From assembly GCF_020536995.1 (NCBI RefSeq), contig NC_068357.1:151993587-152057586 (forward strand): DNA of 64,000 nucleotides. Reading direction: 5' to 3'. The notes beneath the pieces are model-generated. The model was given only the letters and a program-made list of their open reading frames with translations. It was not told the DNA's origin and did no database searches. Every line of letters begins with the position of its first letter. Position 1 is the stretch's first letter. Shown piece by piece: positions 22,351-36,079 of this stretch. Source of the stretch: Dreissena polymorpha (taxonomy: Eukaryota > Mollusca > Bivalvia > Myida > Dreissenidae). Both the position numbers and the translations under genes were made by a program.

Positions 22351-22945
22351 ACGATATAGCGTCTTTATTATGTAACGATTATTTTCCTGGCCGCGAACTC
22401 CGATCAGCACATAGGGTAGAGACGCAGCGATGACCTGTACGTAAACTCTGACATTCACTCACAGTGGCCGCAAATTGACCCGATATACCTCGCAAGTTGA
22501 AATGCAATGCATTAAAGTGAGTCTTCGCTTCCATTGCTCTCTATACTTTAACATGTTAACATGTTGACAGGAATATGGAAGTTAGTATTAAATATGAAAA
22601 CATAGCCTTTAAGTGCAAACGTTCTCGCGCTGAAAATCTTCTGAAAATAAAAGGTGGACGCACAAACTGTATTGATGTCGAGATTGAGTGTAAAACTGTT
22701 CTATCTATTAAGCCTTTTCATTAGATATAAAATTGTTTCATGCTGAACACGCAGTAAAACAGTGTTACAAAGACGCGGACATGTTTCCAATGTTCTGGTC
22801 GTATTCTCAAATCAGCCAATGCAGTCAATGAAGTGTATTCATCTGTACTTGGCCGCGGGAAGTTTTATTTGAATTCTATTGGACGCTAACAAAGGTCAGG
22901 CTAAGGTGAAAAGCTAGCGTATACAGCTAACGCCGAAAAAGCCGG
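22351..22945. other. No recognised feature
   Basis: Sequence of moderate GC without a recognised coding region or repeat. Confidence 0.45.
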
Positions 22946-23110
22946 TTGGATCCAGAGTGGTATTTAACATACGGGTCTTTGCGACCTAGTTTGAGCCCGT
23001 GTACAATTAAAAGTTATGGATCACCTCGTGTGAATATTATCAGTTTAAATAGACGCGTGTTTGTAACAAATGTCGGTGCAAAATTAATTGGATATCACCC
23101 GCGAATTGAG
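22946..23110 (+). other. Possible exon next to the LINE 3' end
   Basis: An open frame starting MDPEWYLTYGSLRPSLSP ends at a strong donor-like GAG/GTAAGC at 23,111. The frame is not recognised and could be chance. It lies at the 3' edge of the minus-strand LINE, so part of it may be LINE 3' UTR read backwards. Confidence 0.15.
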
Positions 23111-26100
23111 GTAAGCCATTTAACAGTTGGAGAGTAAGTAATACAGCATGCTTTAAAGTTATAGGCGTTCGATAAACTTGCATCGTGAATAATTAAAGTG
23201 AGGGAGTTCGGAGGCATTGGCGTTTTGTTGTTGATGTTTTTCGCAGATATACAACTCAATGCAATAGTCTTATGCCTGATTAATTTCTTCATTATAATTC
23301 TGCTGAATTTCGAAAGCTCTTTCATTTCTATTATTGATGACGGCGTCATGAATTCGTTATATGTTATATGCCTTTCTATTTGGTTTCCTAAATATCGATG
23401 CCGTTCGTTATCAAAATAAGGGCATGTCATTAAATAGTGTTTTTCAGTAGCTATTTCGTGTGTGTTACATAGGTGGCGATCATGGAATGGGGTGCCTTCA
23501 TAGCGGCCAGTTTCTACAGGAAGGAGGTGGTTGGCAGTGCGGAATTTAAAGATACTTTGGGACTCATCGGGATGAATTTTAATCAGGTAAGGCTCAAACT
23601 CATGGTTACTTTTAAAACTGCTGTAGATGCGCCCTTTGTTGCTTATTTGTAGTTCAGCGTGCTATGATTGCTTAAATTGATCAATTAGTGTTTGTTTTAT
23701 TTGTATGTGGATGTTGTTTTGTGTAATTTGTGTTTGGTTTTGCCAGATGTCTGGTCTTCCAACAGATGTAAGGATTTCTTTAATTTTATTTAACCATTTG
23801 AAATTTAAATTTGGTTGTGACAACATATGTTGGTAAGTTAGTAAAGATATTTTGCTTTCTTTGCCTGTAATGAGTCTATTCCAAAAGGAGATCATTTTTG
23901 TTTTAATATTAATGCTTAAAGGGTAGCGTCCTAGTTCACCATATAGAAAGTTGATTAGTGTTGACCGACGGGCTTTTGTGATTTTTCTCATGAAATCTTT
24001 GTGAACCTGTTCTAATATTTCTAAATTTTCATATCCAAATATTTCTGAGCCGTAAGTAAGAATAGGTAGAACAGTATGATCAAAGAGTTTAAAAGCTAAG
24101 TCGATAGGTAAATTTGCATTGTTAACACGAGTCCAAAGAAGGTGCATGGCTTTTGAGGCTTGTTCTTTTACATGTTTGCGGGCGTTTAAGAAAAATCCAT
24201 TGCTAGAGAATGTGACGCGAAGATAGTGATAAGTTTTTGTTATTTCAATTGGGTTATTTCCACATTTAAAATTAAAGTTCCTTGTTTGTCTAGCGCCGAA
24301 GATAATAACTTTTGTTTTTGTATTATTAATATTTAGGTACCAGTTTTTGCAATAATTATGAAACGTGTTAAGGCTGTTTTGCAGGTCAGAGGCACTACTT
24401 GAGCCAATGACGGTGTCATCTGCATACAATAGGACCAGAAGCTTAAGCCACAATATTGCAGTATCTGGGTTGATAAGTTCAACCCCAACAGATCCATTTA
24501 AATGCAGGTATGAATGAAGGTCATTTAAGAAAAGCGAGAAAAGTACTGGGGATAAACTTTCTCCTTGTCTTACTCCTATTTCTGACAAAAAGTACTGGGA
24601 GCATTCTCCATTTAGGGAAACGCATGATTTTATGTTACTGTACATATTTAAAAGGACTCTGAAAAAGTTGCCATTAATTTGCGTGCCTAGTACTTTATGC
24701 CAGAGGCCAGCTCTCCACACTTTATCGAACGCCTGCGAAAAATCAATGAAGGCGCAGAAAAGTTTTTGTTTGCGTTTTTTAATTATCTCTATTAATGCAT
24801 GGAGGGTGAAAATATGGTCTGCGCAAGAGTAACCCTTACGGAAGCCAGCTTGATTTTCCTCTAATATGTTATTTAATTCAAGAAAAGTGTTTAGTCTTTG
24901 GTTCAAAATTGATGTAAACAATTTGCCCATACAGCTGAGCAGTGTTATAAGCCTATAATTGCTTGGTTCAGTTGGGCTCCCTTTGTTTTTAAAAATTGGA
25001 ATTATAGTGCCTTCAAGCCAGGATAGTGGGATAATACCTGTTTGTAGAACACAGTTGAACAATTTAGTGTAAAAAGGGAGCAAGATATCTTTTGTCGATT
25101 TGATGTATTCATTTAATATGTGATCGGAAGGACTAGGTGCTTTTGAATTTTTCAGTTTTAGTATACATTTGCAAATTTCATCCTGGCTTATTTCCATATT
25201 TAAAAAAATCATTTGTGTTGGGTAAATCTTCTATATCAATGTTGAAACGGTTATCGTCTATTGAATTTTTATTTATCTCTTTGAAGTGTTCGTAAAAAGA
25301 TTCAAGTGGTGGAGAGCTGGTTTCTTTTGTTTTTGGTTTGAGACCCCTAATGAACTTCCAGTATTTTTTAGGGTTTTTGTCATTCATTGCACGTAATTTA
25401 GCACTGGTGCTTAGTTTTTCTTTATTAACATAAAATTTGATAGTCCTTTTATAATGATTGCTGGCATGTTTCAAACTTAATTTATTATCACTATTTTTAT
25501 TAATATTGTATTTGGCTTTTGCTTCGTGATATTGATTTCTTGATTGGTGACATTTGGGCCTAAACCATGGTTTATTGATGGGATAAATGTTTCTATAATT
25601 TGGATTTTGGTTTATGAATGTTTTTGAGGAGGCATTTTCAAAGATGTTTTGCAATTCATGTGTGATATAGTCCAATGTTTGTTGTGATTGGGGGTATGTA
25701 TTTAGGCTCAGATATAACTCCTCTAATTGGGGTTTGTTAATGTTAATTATAAATTGGTCTTTTTGGTCTTGTTTCCAGGTAGGGCAGCTAGAATTGTTAG
25801 TATTAACTGGTTTTTTGCTTTGGGGTTGTACGGTAGAGATGTCCCATGATAGCACATTGTGACCATCTGAGAATAAAGGGTCAGTTTCAATAATTTCGAA
25901 GTCTGTTATAAAATTGAAGCTCTCTGCTGTTGCCAACACATAATCAATGACTGATTTGTCCCTGAAAGTAAACGCGCCAATTGTTTCATCCTTAAATAAT
26001 CTGCCATTTATGATTAACATATTATTGTTTTTACACATATCAAGCAGTAAGAAAGCATGAGTGTTTGTACGTTTGTCCAAAGAGTTTCTATTTAGTGGGA

Positions 26101-26249
26101 CAGAAAGGTTTTCAAGTAAAGTATGTTTGTACAGGTCATTTTCGAGTTCAACATCTATTCCGAAAAGTTTATTAGTGTGGGGATCAGGAAGAATGAAATC
26201 TTTAAGTGTCCCTACTCTACTGTTCGCATCTCCAGCTAGGAATACATAT
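23095..26249 (-). pseudogene. LINE ORF2, 3' half: endonuclease C-terminus, RT, C-terminal domain
   Basis: The second half of a LINE replication protein; its first half is at 41,000-41,464. It begins inside the endonuclease at YVFLAGDANSRVG (catalytic Asp-x-Asn) and continues with FTFRDKSVIDYVLA and LFSDGHNVLSWDIS. A one-base shift in a T run near 25,205 precedes the RT: AGFRKGYSC, IDFSQAFDKVW, GVRQGESLSPVLFSLF, LLYADDTVIG (catalytic Asp pair), then thumb and a C-terminal region with a Cys/His cluster (HLCNTHEIATEKHYLMTC). An in-frame TAG lies near 23,660. With only two breaks it is fairly young. It looks like the CR1/L2/RTEX assemblage rather than the Jockey-like LINE at 3.7 kb. Confidence 0.88.
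26246..26249 (+). repeat. Left target duplication of the 14.75 kb insert (ATAT)
   Basis: ATAT here and at 41,000-41,003; ACATAT if the right terminus is placed two bases earlier. Confidence 0.75.
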
Positions 26250-26274
26250 GTGGCTGGGAACGAGATTTTGACCC

Positions 26275-27591
26275 ATCTGGTCAAAAAATGACTTTTTCAG
26301 TTAAGCATATATTATGAAAGTGCTACATCTGAAAAATCAAAATCTGAAATTTGAGCATTGAATTCCTAAAATTGACGAAGTTATGTCATTTTTTGTATTG
26401 CATGTCAGAAACACTGATTTGCGCGATTTTGTACGAAATGACGTTTCAATACAACGAAATGACGTTGTAATTCTACCAGTATTAGTTCATTTTATGCTGA
26501 TCAGTTTTTGTTGATAATCACTCAATTGTGTGTGTATGGTGATGACAGTCAATAACTATGACTTACATAATTAATTGTATTATTATAAAACATTAAACGC
26601 TCATTGTTGCCATGGAAACAGACACTGTTCTTTTTTCAAATGTATTGTCATTTTAAAGAATTTAAGACACAGAATAACAACACATCAACAAAATATCTTC
26701 TGGACAGATATTAAACATTACCAACATGTTTATAGTAAAATCAATGTATGAACATTTTCTGAAAATAGGGGTGTATTCATAAATTGAACATATTGTATAG
26801 CAACGAACTTGAAACTAAAATGAAAAAAAACCTGACATTTTGAATTTTTGTTAAGCATCTATACTGCCATACATGGTTTATTTAGCAATTGTATTTTATT
26901 CAAAGATTGATACACAATTAATTAGATTTTTTAAAATTAAGTTAACAGTTGCTATGGAAACAGTAAATTATCAATTTCATTTGTACCTGTTATCAACAAT
27001 GAAATTGACCATAAGTGTAGATAGAAAATAATATCAACCCATTTCATATATAGAGGTCCAAAAACATGATTTTCAAATAAAAGAAAATTACAGCAATAAG
27101 CACATCAATATTCAATGGTAAACGTCACCATAGATTAAACTTTACACAACAAAATATGTTCGTTTACTTGTAAAATATAATAGATACATAATATGAACAC
27201 ATATGTTTACATCACACATTTTGATGTCAATACAAACTACAACAGTTTAAGTTATCTTTGAACACATGCCAGTCATATTATACAATGTAATAATCATACT
27301 GTACAGAATATTTTATAGTGAAATCACTATGATTGATTTGTTAATTAATTATAAATCTCAGTTCAGGTTATATATGCCCATAAACTATTTTTGATTATTG
27401 ATTGCTATGTCACTTTCAATAAAAGAAACACACTATTAATAAGATATTCAGCTAATTGTCATACAAATAATACCATGTAAATGTCATAGTCATGAATACT
27501 AATCAGAAAACAGTTTATCATAAGTATAATGCAAGAACAACAATTTGAGAAAATGAACAATTGTTAATAGGATAACAAGCTCTCACATTTT
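26275..27591. other. AT-rich left arm of the 14.75 kb element
   Basis: No coding region is recognised. It contains two short ACGAAATGACGTT-type direct repeats near 26,437-26,465. Confidence 0.5.
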
Positions 27592-28240
27592 TTACTTTGG
27601 AATAGATGGTTTGGGACACACAATGTCTCTGGCAACTTCATTGATAAAAACCGGTGCAATTTTCTCGTAAAGATACCACTGCCTCAGATGATCTAGAGGG
27701 GGGATAACCTTAACTGTTGGAAGGCAGCCTGCCTCGGGTCTTGCCTTTAGAAGATTAAATCTAACTTCCTCCGAGTCACAGAACTCTCGACAAATGAGAA
27801 CCCCTGGCTCATCCGCAGTGCAACGAAAGTGGTAGTATTTTGTGATGTTTTTTAAAAGTTTGAAATAGTTTTCTAAGAATGTCTTCCAGTTCAAAAACAC
27901 CACCGGTCTAGATGGATCATTTACGCGTTGCGGAATGTTATGCCCGGACCTAGAAGATGCTTTAACTGTGTAAGCAATGTCCTCCATACATTCAGCATCT
28001 GATTGGCGCCATTTTATTTTCCACACACCAAAGTGCCAATCTGGCGTGAATTTGGTATGTCCCGGTAGCATCATACTCAAGGAAACAGACTCATGCAGAC
28101 CTGCAATGATATTCCAAAAAAACAGTAACAATTTTATAATCTTTTTCTTCAGGTTACAACCTCGAAAGATTCATTTCAATATGCTTTATACATTTTGTAA
28201 TTGATAGAAACAAGCGACCAAAGTTCTTATCATATAGTAT

Positions 28241-28500
28241 AACAAGAGCACCGCCTAGACAGCTCATCTATTTGTCAAAGTATGAATCAAATCTGATCAT
28301 AAATAAAGAAGTTATGGCAATTTTAGTAAAATCTTTCCAAAATGAAATGGGGGGATTCTTGGGTGGGATGGTTGGACAGTCTTTCAAAAATAAAATAATA
28401 CAAATAAATATTTGTTTTTTTAAAGGATTTTGCAACAACATAAAATGTTTTAATTGGGGGGGTTAAGAGGGGGGTATAGTTGGGGTGTGGTCATTTATTA
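28241..28500 (+). repeat. Repeat opening AACAAGAGCACCGC
   Basis: Shares AACAAGAGCACCGC with the element at 38,288. It lies between two coding exons of the transposase-like gene, in an intron. A G-rich stretch (GGGGGGTTAAGAGGGGGG) closes it. Limits are approximate. Confidence 0.45.
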
Positions 28501-29249
28501 GATGATTAGTGCTGCAAGTATGAAAGCAATAGCTTTGATACTTTAGAAATAAAGTGGACCTAAACACAAACCTTTTCAAATGTCTCTACACACTACACAT
28601 TATTATACTTTTTAAATGGTTATATTTTAAAGAAAGACAATGACCGTTTTATTACCTGTCAACACTCTCCACATGCAATAGCCCAGAATGGTGTTGTTTT
28701 TATTCTGCCCAACAGCATTGTCAAAGTGAATCTGCGAATAAACATTTCTTGTTTAAAATAATTAATATATATTTAAATGGAGATTATTGCTACACCTATG
28801 AAAACATTTATGAATTAATGGAAACAGAATTATGTTATGTCCAGCAACAAAATGAAATAATTACAAATTACAAAAACATAGATTAAAGTAACAATTATTA
28901 CAAAAGCAACTATGTATAAATTTACTTAATCTTTCCAATGAAAAGAAAGACAAAACATTATTTTGTTAATCTCAGAGTATGTATAGCAATAAATTACCTC
29001 TGCGTGTTTTACTCCAGCGCCAAAGTGAGAAAAATAGTGGTGCACCAAACTTGTGACACAATCGCCACCTTTCCCAGGCATTTCTGACTCGTCAATCATA
29101 TAGAATCTCTGTATTCCTGTAATATTGTTTTATGTACATAAAAATAATTTTTACAAATAAAAACTATAAAAAGACTATATTTTAATACGCCATGCATACA
29201 AGATGTTCACTTAATATTTGTGCAAAACACTTGTATTGTTTAATTACAA

Positions 29250-29427
29250 TATACACAAGGCTTGTCAGCAAAGGATGACATATGCCTCCTTTTTCCACAT
29301 TTTTCTAAACCTAAACGCAAAGTGTTTTTGCACTTTTTCGAAACCTAAACGCAAAGTGTGACGGAATTTCAGACAGACAGACAGACGGACAGTGTGATCA
29401 CTATATGCCCACCTTCGGGGGCATAAA
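29250..29427 (+). repeat. Short repeat ending GACAGACAGACGGACAG / GGGGGCATAAAA
   Basis: Contains two copies of AAACCTAAACGCAAAGTGT (about 29,310 and 29,343), then the same CAGACAGACAGACGGACAG and GGGGGCATAAAA tail as family S. It is intronic in the transposase-like gene. Confidence 0.65.
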
Positions 29428-31129
29428 AACAACTAAATAATGCAGTATATTAACAAATGTTTTTCTTATAGTAGTGCAATGTAGTTACAATTAGTTATTA
29501 TTACATAATGCTGCGGTTCATCTTCCAGGACAAAGCACAAATGTACCTCATATGAGGTACCTTATTTGTATAACATATTTTTGAATAGTTAATTTACAAT
29601 TTATGAATTTATAATGGAAATAAAATTTGTTTATTAAAAAATCCTCATTTTTCAAGACCTTCAGTGACATCTGTAGTACTGCACACAGCTTTACTACAAA
29701 GAACCTGGTCCTTGAAAAGTTGGCGTTGCCGGTTGGCCTTTTGAACATGACATGTATAGTCACTTAGTACATTGTGCCTTTCTTCATCTGACAGATGAGC
29801 ATTGGTTTTTAATTTGCCCATGAATTTTTGACATTTTACACACAAATCTGTCGCTGGTGTAGCTACTGCAATGTGGGGGCAAAATGAATTCCATTTGTTT
29901 CTAAATGTTTTTAAAGACACAACTCTATAGTTTGCTTCCTTTGGACTCTTCATGTATAAGTCATAAATGTCAGTTACATTTTTGTCACATGGAAGAAGCA
30001 AAACTGTCTGCTTTGGACAATTAGGCAGTCGTCCGGGCAAAGGTAATGCATTTTTATTTGCATATTCTTCAATGAATTTTTTTATTCTTGTAGTATCGTC
30101 GAATGAAAGTGCATGGGCAGGTGTTGTTTTGCAATTACCATGTTCATTGACACTCAGGCCATACATGTCATAAGACTTACTCATTCTTTTCAAAGTTGAC
30201 TGAGAAATTGCAAATGCAAAACAGAAAGTTTTCTTACAAATTTGCTGACCATGGAAAAAATATTTCTGAGACGGTCTCGTTCGCAACTTTTTAGATTTTT
30301 TGTTTTCAGATGTAAAAGTACTATTTTTTCTTTGGGTACAAAGTTGGGATTTAACTACAAGTTCTTTTTCTCTTGGCATTGGGTCCTATTTTCTAGCAGA
30401 TTATCAACACCAACTATTGTTGAACATGGTTTACTTCCATAAAAGACACTACACTGGCATGTTTCACGCGTGAAATTTGAAATAATTTCTGCTTCTTTTT
30501 GATCTTCTTTTCTAATGTCATTCTGTTTGTGATCCATTTGTATTTGGTCAGGCTCGGATTCGCCACAATTAATGTGGTCATCATAAAGTAAGCAATCAAC
30601 CTGATCACATGTATCACCATCATAATCATCAAAATGATCAACATCTTCAAATGAAATACTTGCATGATTTCCCAAATCTACATCACAAGTTTCAACCTGT
30701 ACAAAATTGGATTGGAAAACTGTCAAGTTATCATTTGATTTTGCAAAAGATTCATGGCCAATGTGGTATAACTCATCAACTTGTGCAAGTTCATTTAAAA
30801 ATACGTCATCAGTCTGTGACAATTCGTATGGAATTGTAGATTCTTGGGAATAAATTTCACTAGTTTGGCTCATCATTCTTATGAAAACTTCGGTCGGGTC
30901 AGTTTTGGAAGGAAAACTATTTGGCAAAAAAATATGGAAATACAACGCCTTTGCAGCAACATTTACGACAATGATTTTTTCCTTCTATTTTCATTGGATT
31001 TTAAAAGTATTAAATAAAATTTGTTACTTTGATAATGATAAGTAGTTATATCTCTATTTATAGTGAAACTATTGTGAATAAACATATTAAATTTGGAATA
31101 CAGATTTATAGTGCTGATTGTGCACTACG

Positions 31130-32720
31130 TGAGCGAGGTGTTTATTTTGCGGATCGGCTAGTATGAATTACGAGTGTTATAAAGCCCTATTTGTCTGCGT
31201 GAACAAATTTGATGCTTTAGATGCACACTTGCACATCATGTGGAGTTCTGCAAACATCATTAGATACAGACAGGCACACTATTAGGAGTTCAGAATACAG
31301 ATTTATAGTGAAGATCCTGTATCTTCTATTTACCTGCGTCTCTTCGCAAGTTTTTATACGGGTGTTATAGCGTTGGTGAAGTAATGGGCGCCTATAAATC
31401 TTTATCCAGATAACGTTCCCGTCGTGCTTATAATGTACGTTAAAATCGGGTTTATAAATTATTGGTCCCTAATGATCTGTGCTCAGTTTACATGACATGC
31501 GCTTATATACGTCCATTATCCCATAGTTGAACCCTATAAATATATGCGTCCAAAAATTGAGTGAGATTGGGATATGCATGGGATAACTCATTGACTTCTA
31601 TCTATGGACTATCTGCGCGAATACGAGTGTAATAGCGTTTGGGAACTAATGAGCGCCGATTATTCTGCGTCCAGACAACGTTTTTTTTATATCCCGCGTA
31701 AACGGTTATATTCGTGTTTAAAAATGATGGTTTAACGGTAATCTGGGCCCAGTAACATTTACATACGGTCGTACGTGCATTATAGAGCATTTAGAGCCCT
31801 ATCAACATGAGTCGAGAGTCAACACATTAAGCATAGGCGGCTCAAATGGAGGGGAGCGGACGCGGCGTACGCCCCCCCCCCTAAAATCTTCAAAGTAAAG
31901 TCAAATCATTTGATGTTTCACACTTAGCTAGATCTAAATCACCTATGTAAACTCATTTTTATCTTCTTCTTCGTACTCAAAATTGCCCACTAATCACAGA
32001 CAATCGCTAAAATGTTTTAACTTTATACTCTGTGTCGCCCGGCGTATAAACTATGCATATTTTTGGCATTATAAGAAGGTACTTTGATGAAAGTAAATAA
32101 GGCGTGACATGTCCGAAAAGTGGTTGACAAAGCCTTCAAAATCACTTTAATCGTGGGGCTTCCGGGAGGGGGGGCTTTTGTTGAGTGTGCTTTAATGCTA
32201 TTAATTGCATCAAATAACTAAGTTAATTAGATTGATGTACGTGCATGAAATCTCCGCGTGTTTTATTTTTTATATTTTTTTTACCATTGTATAATTAATA
32301 CCCCCACCCCCTCCAAAAAGCATCCAGACAACGTCCACTTCGTGCTTATACGGTACAATTCGGGTGAAACCAGGGATGGATGCCTATTTATCTGCGCCCA
32401 GTTAACGTTCACGTGCGAATATATGGTCTTAATTGCATTATAGTGTAATAAAACCCAATAAATCTGCATCGTATGGCCTAATAAAACCCAATCAATCAGC
32501 ATCAAGTGAATAAATTGAGTTTCTTTAAACGGTATCAATTGCATGAAGAAACTGATCCACTTCTGTTTATCTGTGTCCATAGAATATGCACATGTTATTT
32601 TACGGATTTAATAGCGTTGAGGAACACATGAACCCATATTGGTATGCGTCTAGACAACGATCACATCGTGCTTATACATCGGGTTTTATAAATGAAGGAC
32701 AAACAAACAATCTCATGTGC
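31130..32720 (+). repeat. Old, degenerate tandem array, roughly 280 bp unit
   Basis: Phrases such as TATAAATCTTTATCCAGATAACGTT, TTATTCTGCGTCCAGACAACG, TTTATCTGCGCCCAGTTAACG and CGTCTAGACAACGATCAC recur with GTCGTGCTTATA and GTGTTATAGCGTTGG-type neighbours near 31,365-31,440, 31,625-31,690, 32,320-32,410 and 32,605-32,680. An unrelated G/C-tract segment (about 31,840-32,190, with GGCGTACGCCCCCCCC) interrupts it. Confidence 0.55.
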
Positions 32721-32779
32721 TTATCCCTTTACCTCTCACAAATGCACTTTGATGCATTTAAAGTCCTTTAGAAAATTAA

Positions 32780-35170
32780 ATTAAATAAGTCCTTTCTTAA
32801 CATATTCAAGTTTTAAATGCTTCATTTCCAGTCCTTATGTACTGATGAGTAACAAACAGCATAAAACCTTAACAGACTGCGAGTTGCTGTTCTGGGTTTA
32901 TGCTGGTTGCAAAATCAATTTTCACTTTGCTTCTTATGGGAGAAAGGGTTATACGGTCTATATTACATTTTAGAAGTTATACATTGTAATTACCTTATAA
33001 TTGATGGATTGTTATTGTCAATGACTTTATGTTCTCTGATAATGTCATATCTTCCGTTTTAAGACAAAAATTGTTACAAACAAAAATGCTTAGAACAAGA
33101 ACAACATTTATTCAGCAACAAAGCTTATACAAGCTCATAGCTTACATTATATACGGATTATACAATTTATTTATAAGTGATGGTAGAAGATAAAGAATGG
33201 ACGATATTGTTATAAACTGGTTAACATGGTATGTTTATGAAGGGAATACATGATTTCATATAATATTGCAACTTTTTTAATTAATGACATTAACATGATA
33301 AAAAGGAGTACACCTTATTGGTAAATGTGCGTGATGCATATGGATCAATTGTTATGCTATAAGACTAAATATATCTAATATGTATATCATTACATACATA
33401 CATACATACATACATGCATGCATACATAAATATATACAACTTTATATGGTATTTCAATATGAACACACATCTATGAGATTTAACCATCCTTGGCCACATA
33501 AGTGCTGTTGAGTGCAGTCCTATGTTTGGTTAAATTTATTTGTTGCGAAAACCTGGACTAGACTTAAAAGGTTACAAATAAACAATAATTACAACTTTAA
33601 GTATTTTAAGATCATCTTTGAAGAGTGTCACCATAACTAATGCGATAACAACGAATATGGTTAATTTCACAACTATACACAGTTAACATCATACGTCTCC
33701 TAAAATGCAGATAAAATTGACGTTTTAACAACGCATTATTTACACGAACTTCATCTTTAATATTTACCGATTCAAGGTGAAATGGGAGAAATGGTTTACA
33801 CACAATCTATACATTGCTGCCTTTCACGTCTGTGGCAAACCATCTCGTTTCAAGAAAATCATACCATAACATCGAATAAACTATGGTTATACGCAAATGC
33901 TAAAAAATGCATTGATTATTAATCAAGAAAAAATATAAACTAGCAATAAAAGAGCGCAAATATGAACGCTTTTGTTTTGCAGACGAATTACAAAATATAG
34001 AAAAGGAGAGCGTATTAATAAAAGAAAGGCACAACATTAAATATATAAGGTTCATCAAACCCGATATTTTTGGTGTATTCTGCAGAATGCGTCTTAAATT
34101 AAAGAAGTTAAATCGAACTACTCAACCGTAGATGATATTGATATAAAAAAATAAACACTCGTTCGATGTGAAAGAAAGCCAAACATGAAAGTACTACGAT
34201 CAAAGTGCGAATTAAAGTATAAATACATTTATAAATGTTAGCAAAACATGACATTTCTAAACGTTGGAAAATTAATAAATTAACAAAACAATAATAAAAT
34301 CCCGGGAAAGCAACAACCTCCGGATGAGATTATCAAATGTTCAATAGTAAGACATTCAAAAGCAAACAATAACCATTGGTTTAATCAATTAATATTCTTG
34401 TCTTGGTGCGAAGGGAAAAAGTCATAGTTTAAAGAAATTGACGTAAATGATGCCAACAATTATAAACGCATACCTGTATATAGATATTTTCACGGATTTT
34501 GGCATGTGTTGAAGTTTTAAAAATAAAAATGATGAAATAAATAAAATAATGTAAAAAGATAAATGTTTACATCGGAATTAAATAGCTCAATAATTAAACA
34601 AGAATAAAATCAAAGATAAAAAAGTTATCCTTAACTAGTCTTAAACAACTGACCATTTGAGTAAAAGACTAGAACTTAAACAACTCGCCCATATGTGATC
34701 GTATAGTAAGTAATATGTTTATGTTATAATTTATATCAGCAATCATCGTACTGTCACAAAATATAATGATAACAACAGAACTCGCCTCATTATTCCTTCG
34801 TAATGCTTTAAATTTTTAATGTGTTTAAATCATCAAAATATGCAAATACTGTAATATTGTAGAGCTTAGTAAATGTTCAGTATTACCGATTCCTCGCAAA
34901 AATAAAACTACAACGAAAATTTTGAAATCTGAAAAAAAAATCAATTTCTTCAATTAACCAAAACGTGAAAAGGTCCATTTAACAAAACAATGGTACAAAT
35001 CTATTCACAAGAGGCAAATTAATGTCAGACATCAGAATTTTAATATGCTCACTATTTACAACAAATGTAAATGATAAAGGAAAATTATGTCGCATGTTTC
35101 GTTTACAAAACAATGTATGACCTTAGCATCTTAGGCCGAAAAGTAATATATGAAAATATAATAACACAAT
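32780..35170. other. AT-rich, nothing coding recognised
   Basis: Holds a (CATA)n microsatellite at about 33,393-33,430. No gene or known repeat could be supported. Confidence 0.5.
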
Positions 35171-35179
35171 TTCTTAAAT

Positions 35180-35520
35180 TTCGCTTAATGAGATGTATAA
35201 CTCTGTCAAATGTTATGTATCATCCTCTTATCCATATTTATACTCATACCAAGTTTCAATGAAATCCGCCAAAGCACTTCCAAGATATGGCTCCGGACAC
35301 AAAAAATTATTAAAATATTTTCGCAAACTTAATGATAAATCCAAAATGTTGTTTACATTTCGTGACATTATTTCAGCAACATAACAAAATGCGATTGGTC
35401 ATTCAAACGAAAATAAGCCGATGAAAATCCTTAAAAAGTATATTACACATGTGTAAGATAAAAATATTCGTAATGGTTATATTACAAGGGGAAGCAGGGT
35501 ATGGCATGTGATAAATATAT
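35180..35520 (+). repeat. Dispersed repeat, related to 52,880-52,970
   Basis: CCAAGTTTCAATGAAATCCG and CCAAGATATGGCTCCGGACA are typical of a dispersed bivalve repeat (memory). The last 80 bp (GTAATGGTTATATTACAAGG, CAGGGTATGGCATGTGATAA) match 52,905-52,965. Confidence 0.6.
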
Positions 35521-36079
35521 ATCTGTATTGAAGTAACTGTTAATTACACACTAAGCACACTCACAAGCTGAACTAAGTTGTGTTGGTCATCATTGCTATC
35601 ACAACCCTTCTTTGCTGCCTTATTCATGTGATATCTGATCACTTTTTTGTAGGGGCAAATCTCCTTTTAGTTCTTGATGGAGCAGGTGTTACATTCTTCA
35701 TAACAAATGAGGTCAGATGGCGTTGCATTTCTTCAACATTTGCAACGCCCTCTTCCACCACAAGTTCTTTAATTTTTGAGGCAACATCACTGTCGATACG
35801 TTGCAACAGCCCAGCGTTCTGTTGAAGATTCAATAAGAAATTTAAATAGCAGCAATTTATATAAACATGCACTTTGCAAACATTATCACCCCAATGTATG
35901 ATCATCTGCATTTTAATACAGATCTTCAAGCTAATATAAATACATTATTATAAAGAGGTGTCAAATGAAAAGATGTAGATGTCTCAGTGTCTGACAGACA
36001 GTGTGACCCCAGAGTGCGTTGTTGTTGATTAGTTAAGATAATCAGTAAAATTTGAATCTTACATTAACAAGAGCTTGTT

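Larger units (their letters stand above)
27592..30945 (-). pseudogene. RNase H-like transposase-type gene with DNxxGQNKNN motif
   Basis: Spliced minus-strand gene. An acidic N-terminus (30,945 to about 30,480) is followed by CQCSVFYGSKPC, a frame change in an A run near 30,365, and a conserved block (YFFHGQQICKKTF, LPLPGRLPNC, CPHIAVATPATDLCVKCQ) to 29,645. Exon 29,116-28,998 gives RFYMIDESEMPGKGG; exon 28,731-28,656 gives IHFDNAVGQNKNN and MWRVLTG; exon 28,100-27,592 gives LPGHTKFTPDWHFGVWK. Splice sites and phases agree. The three Asp-bearing motifs suggest a DDD/RNase H fold. I recall this as a multi-copy invertebrate/fish family (related to Pfam DUF7869, unverified). The exon that usually lies between DLCVKCQ and YMIDE (HYSFD...RKCG-type) was not found, and the A-run shift suggests decay. 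It is the best candidate for the enzyme that moved this element. Confidence 0.7.
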
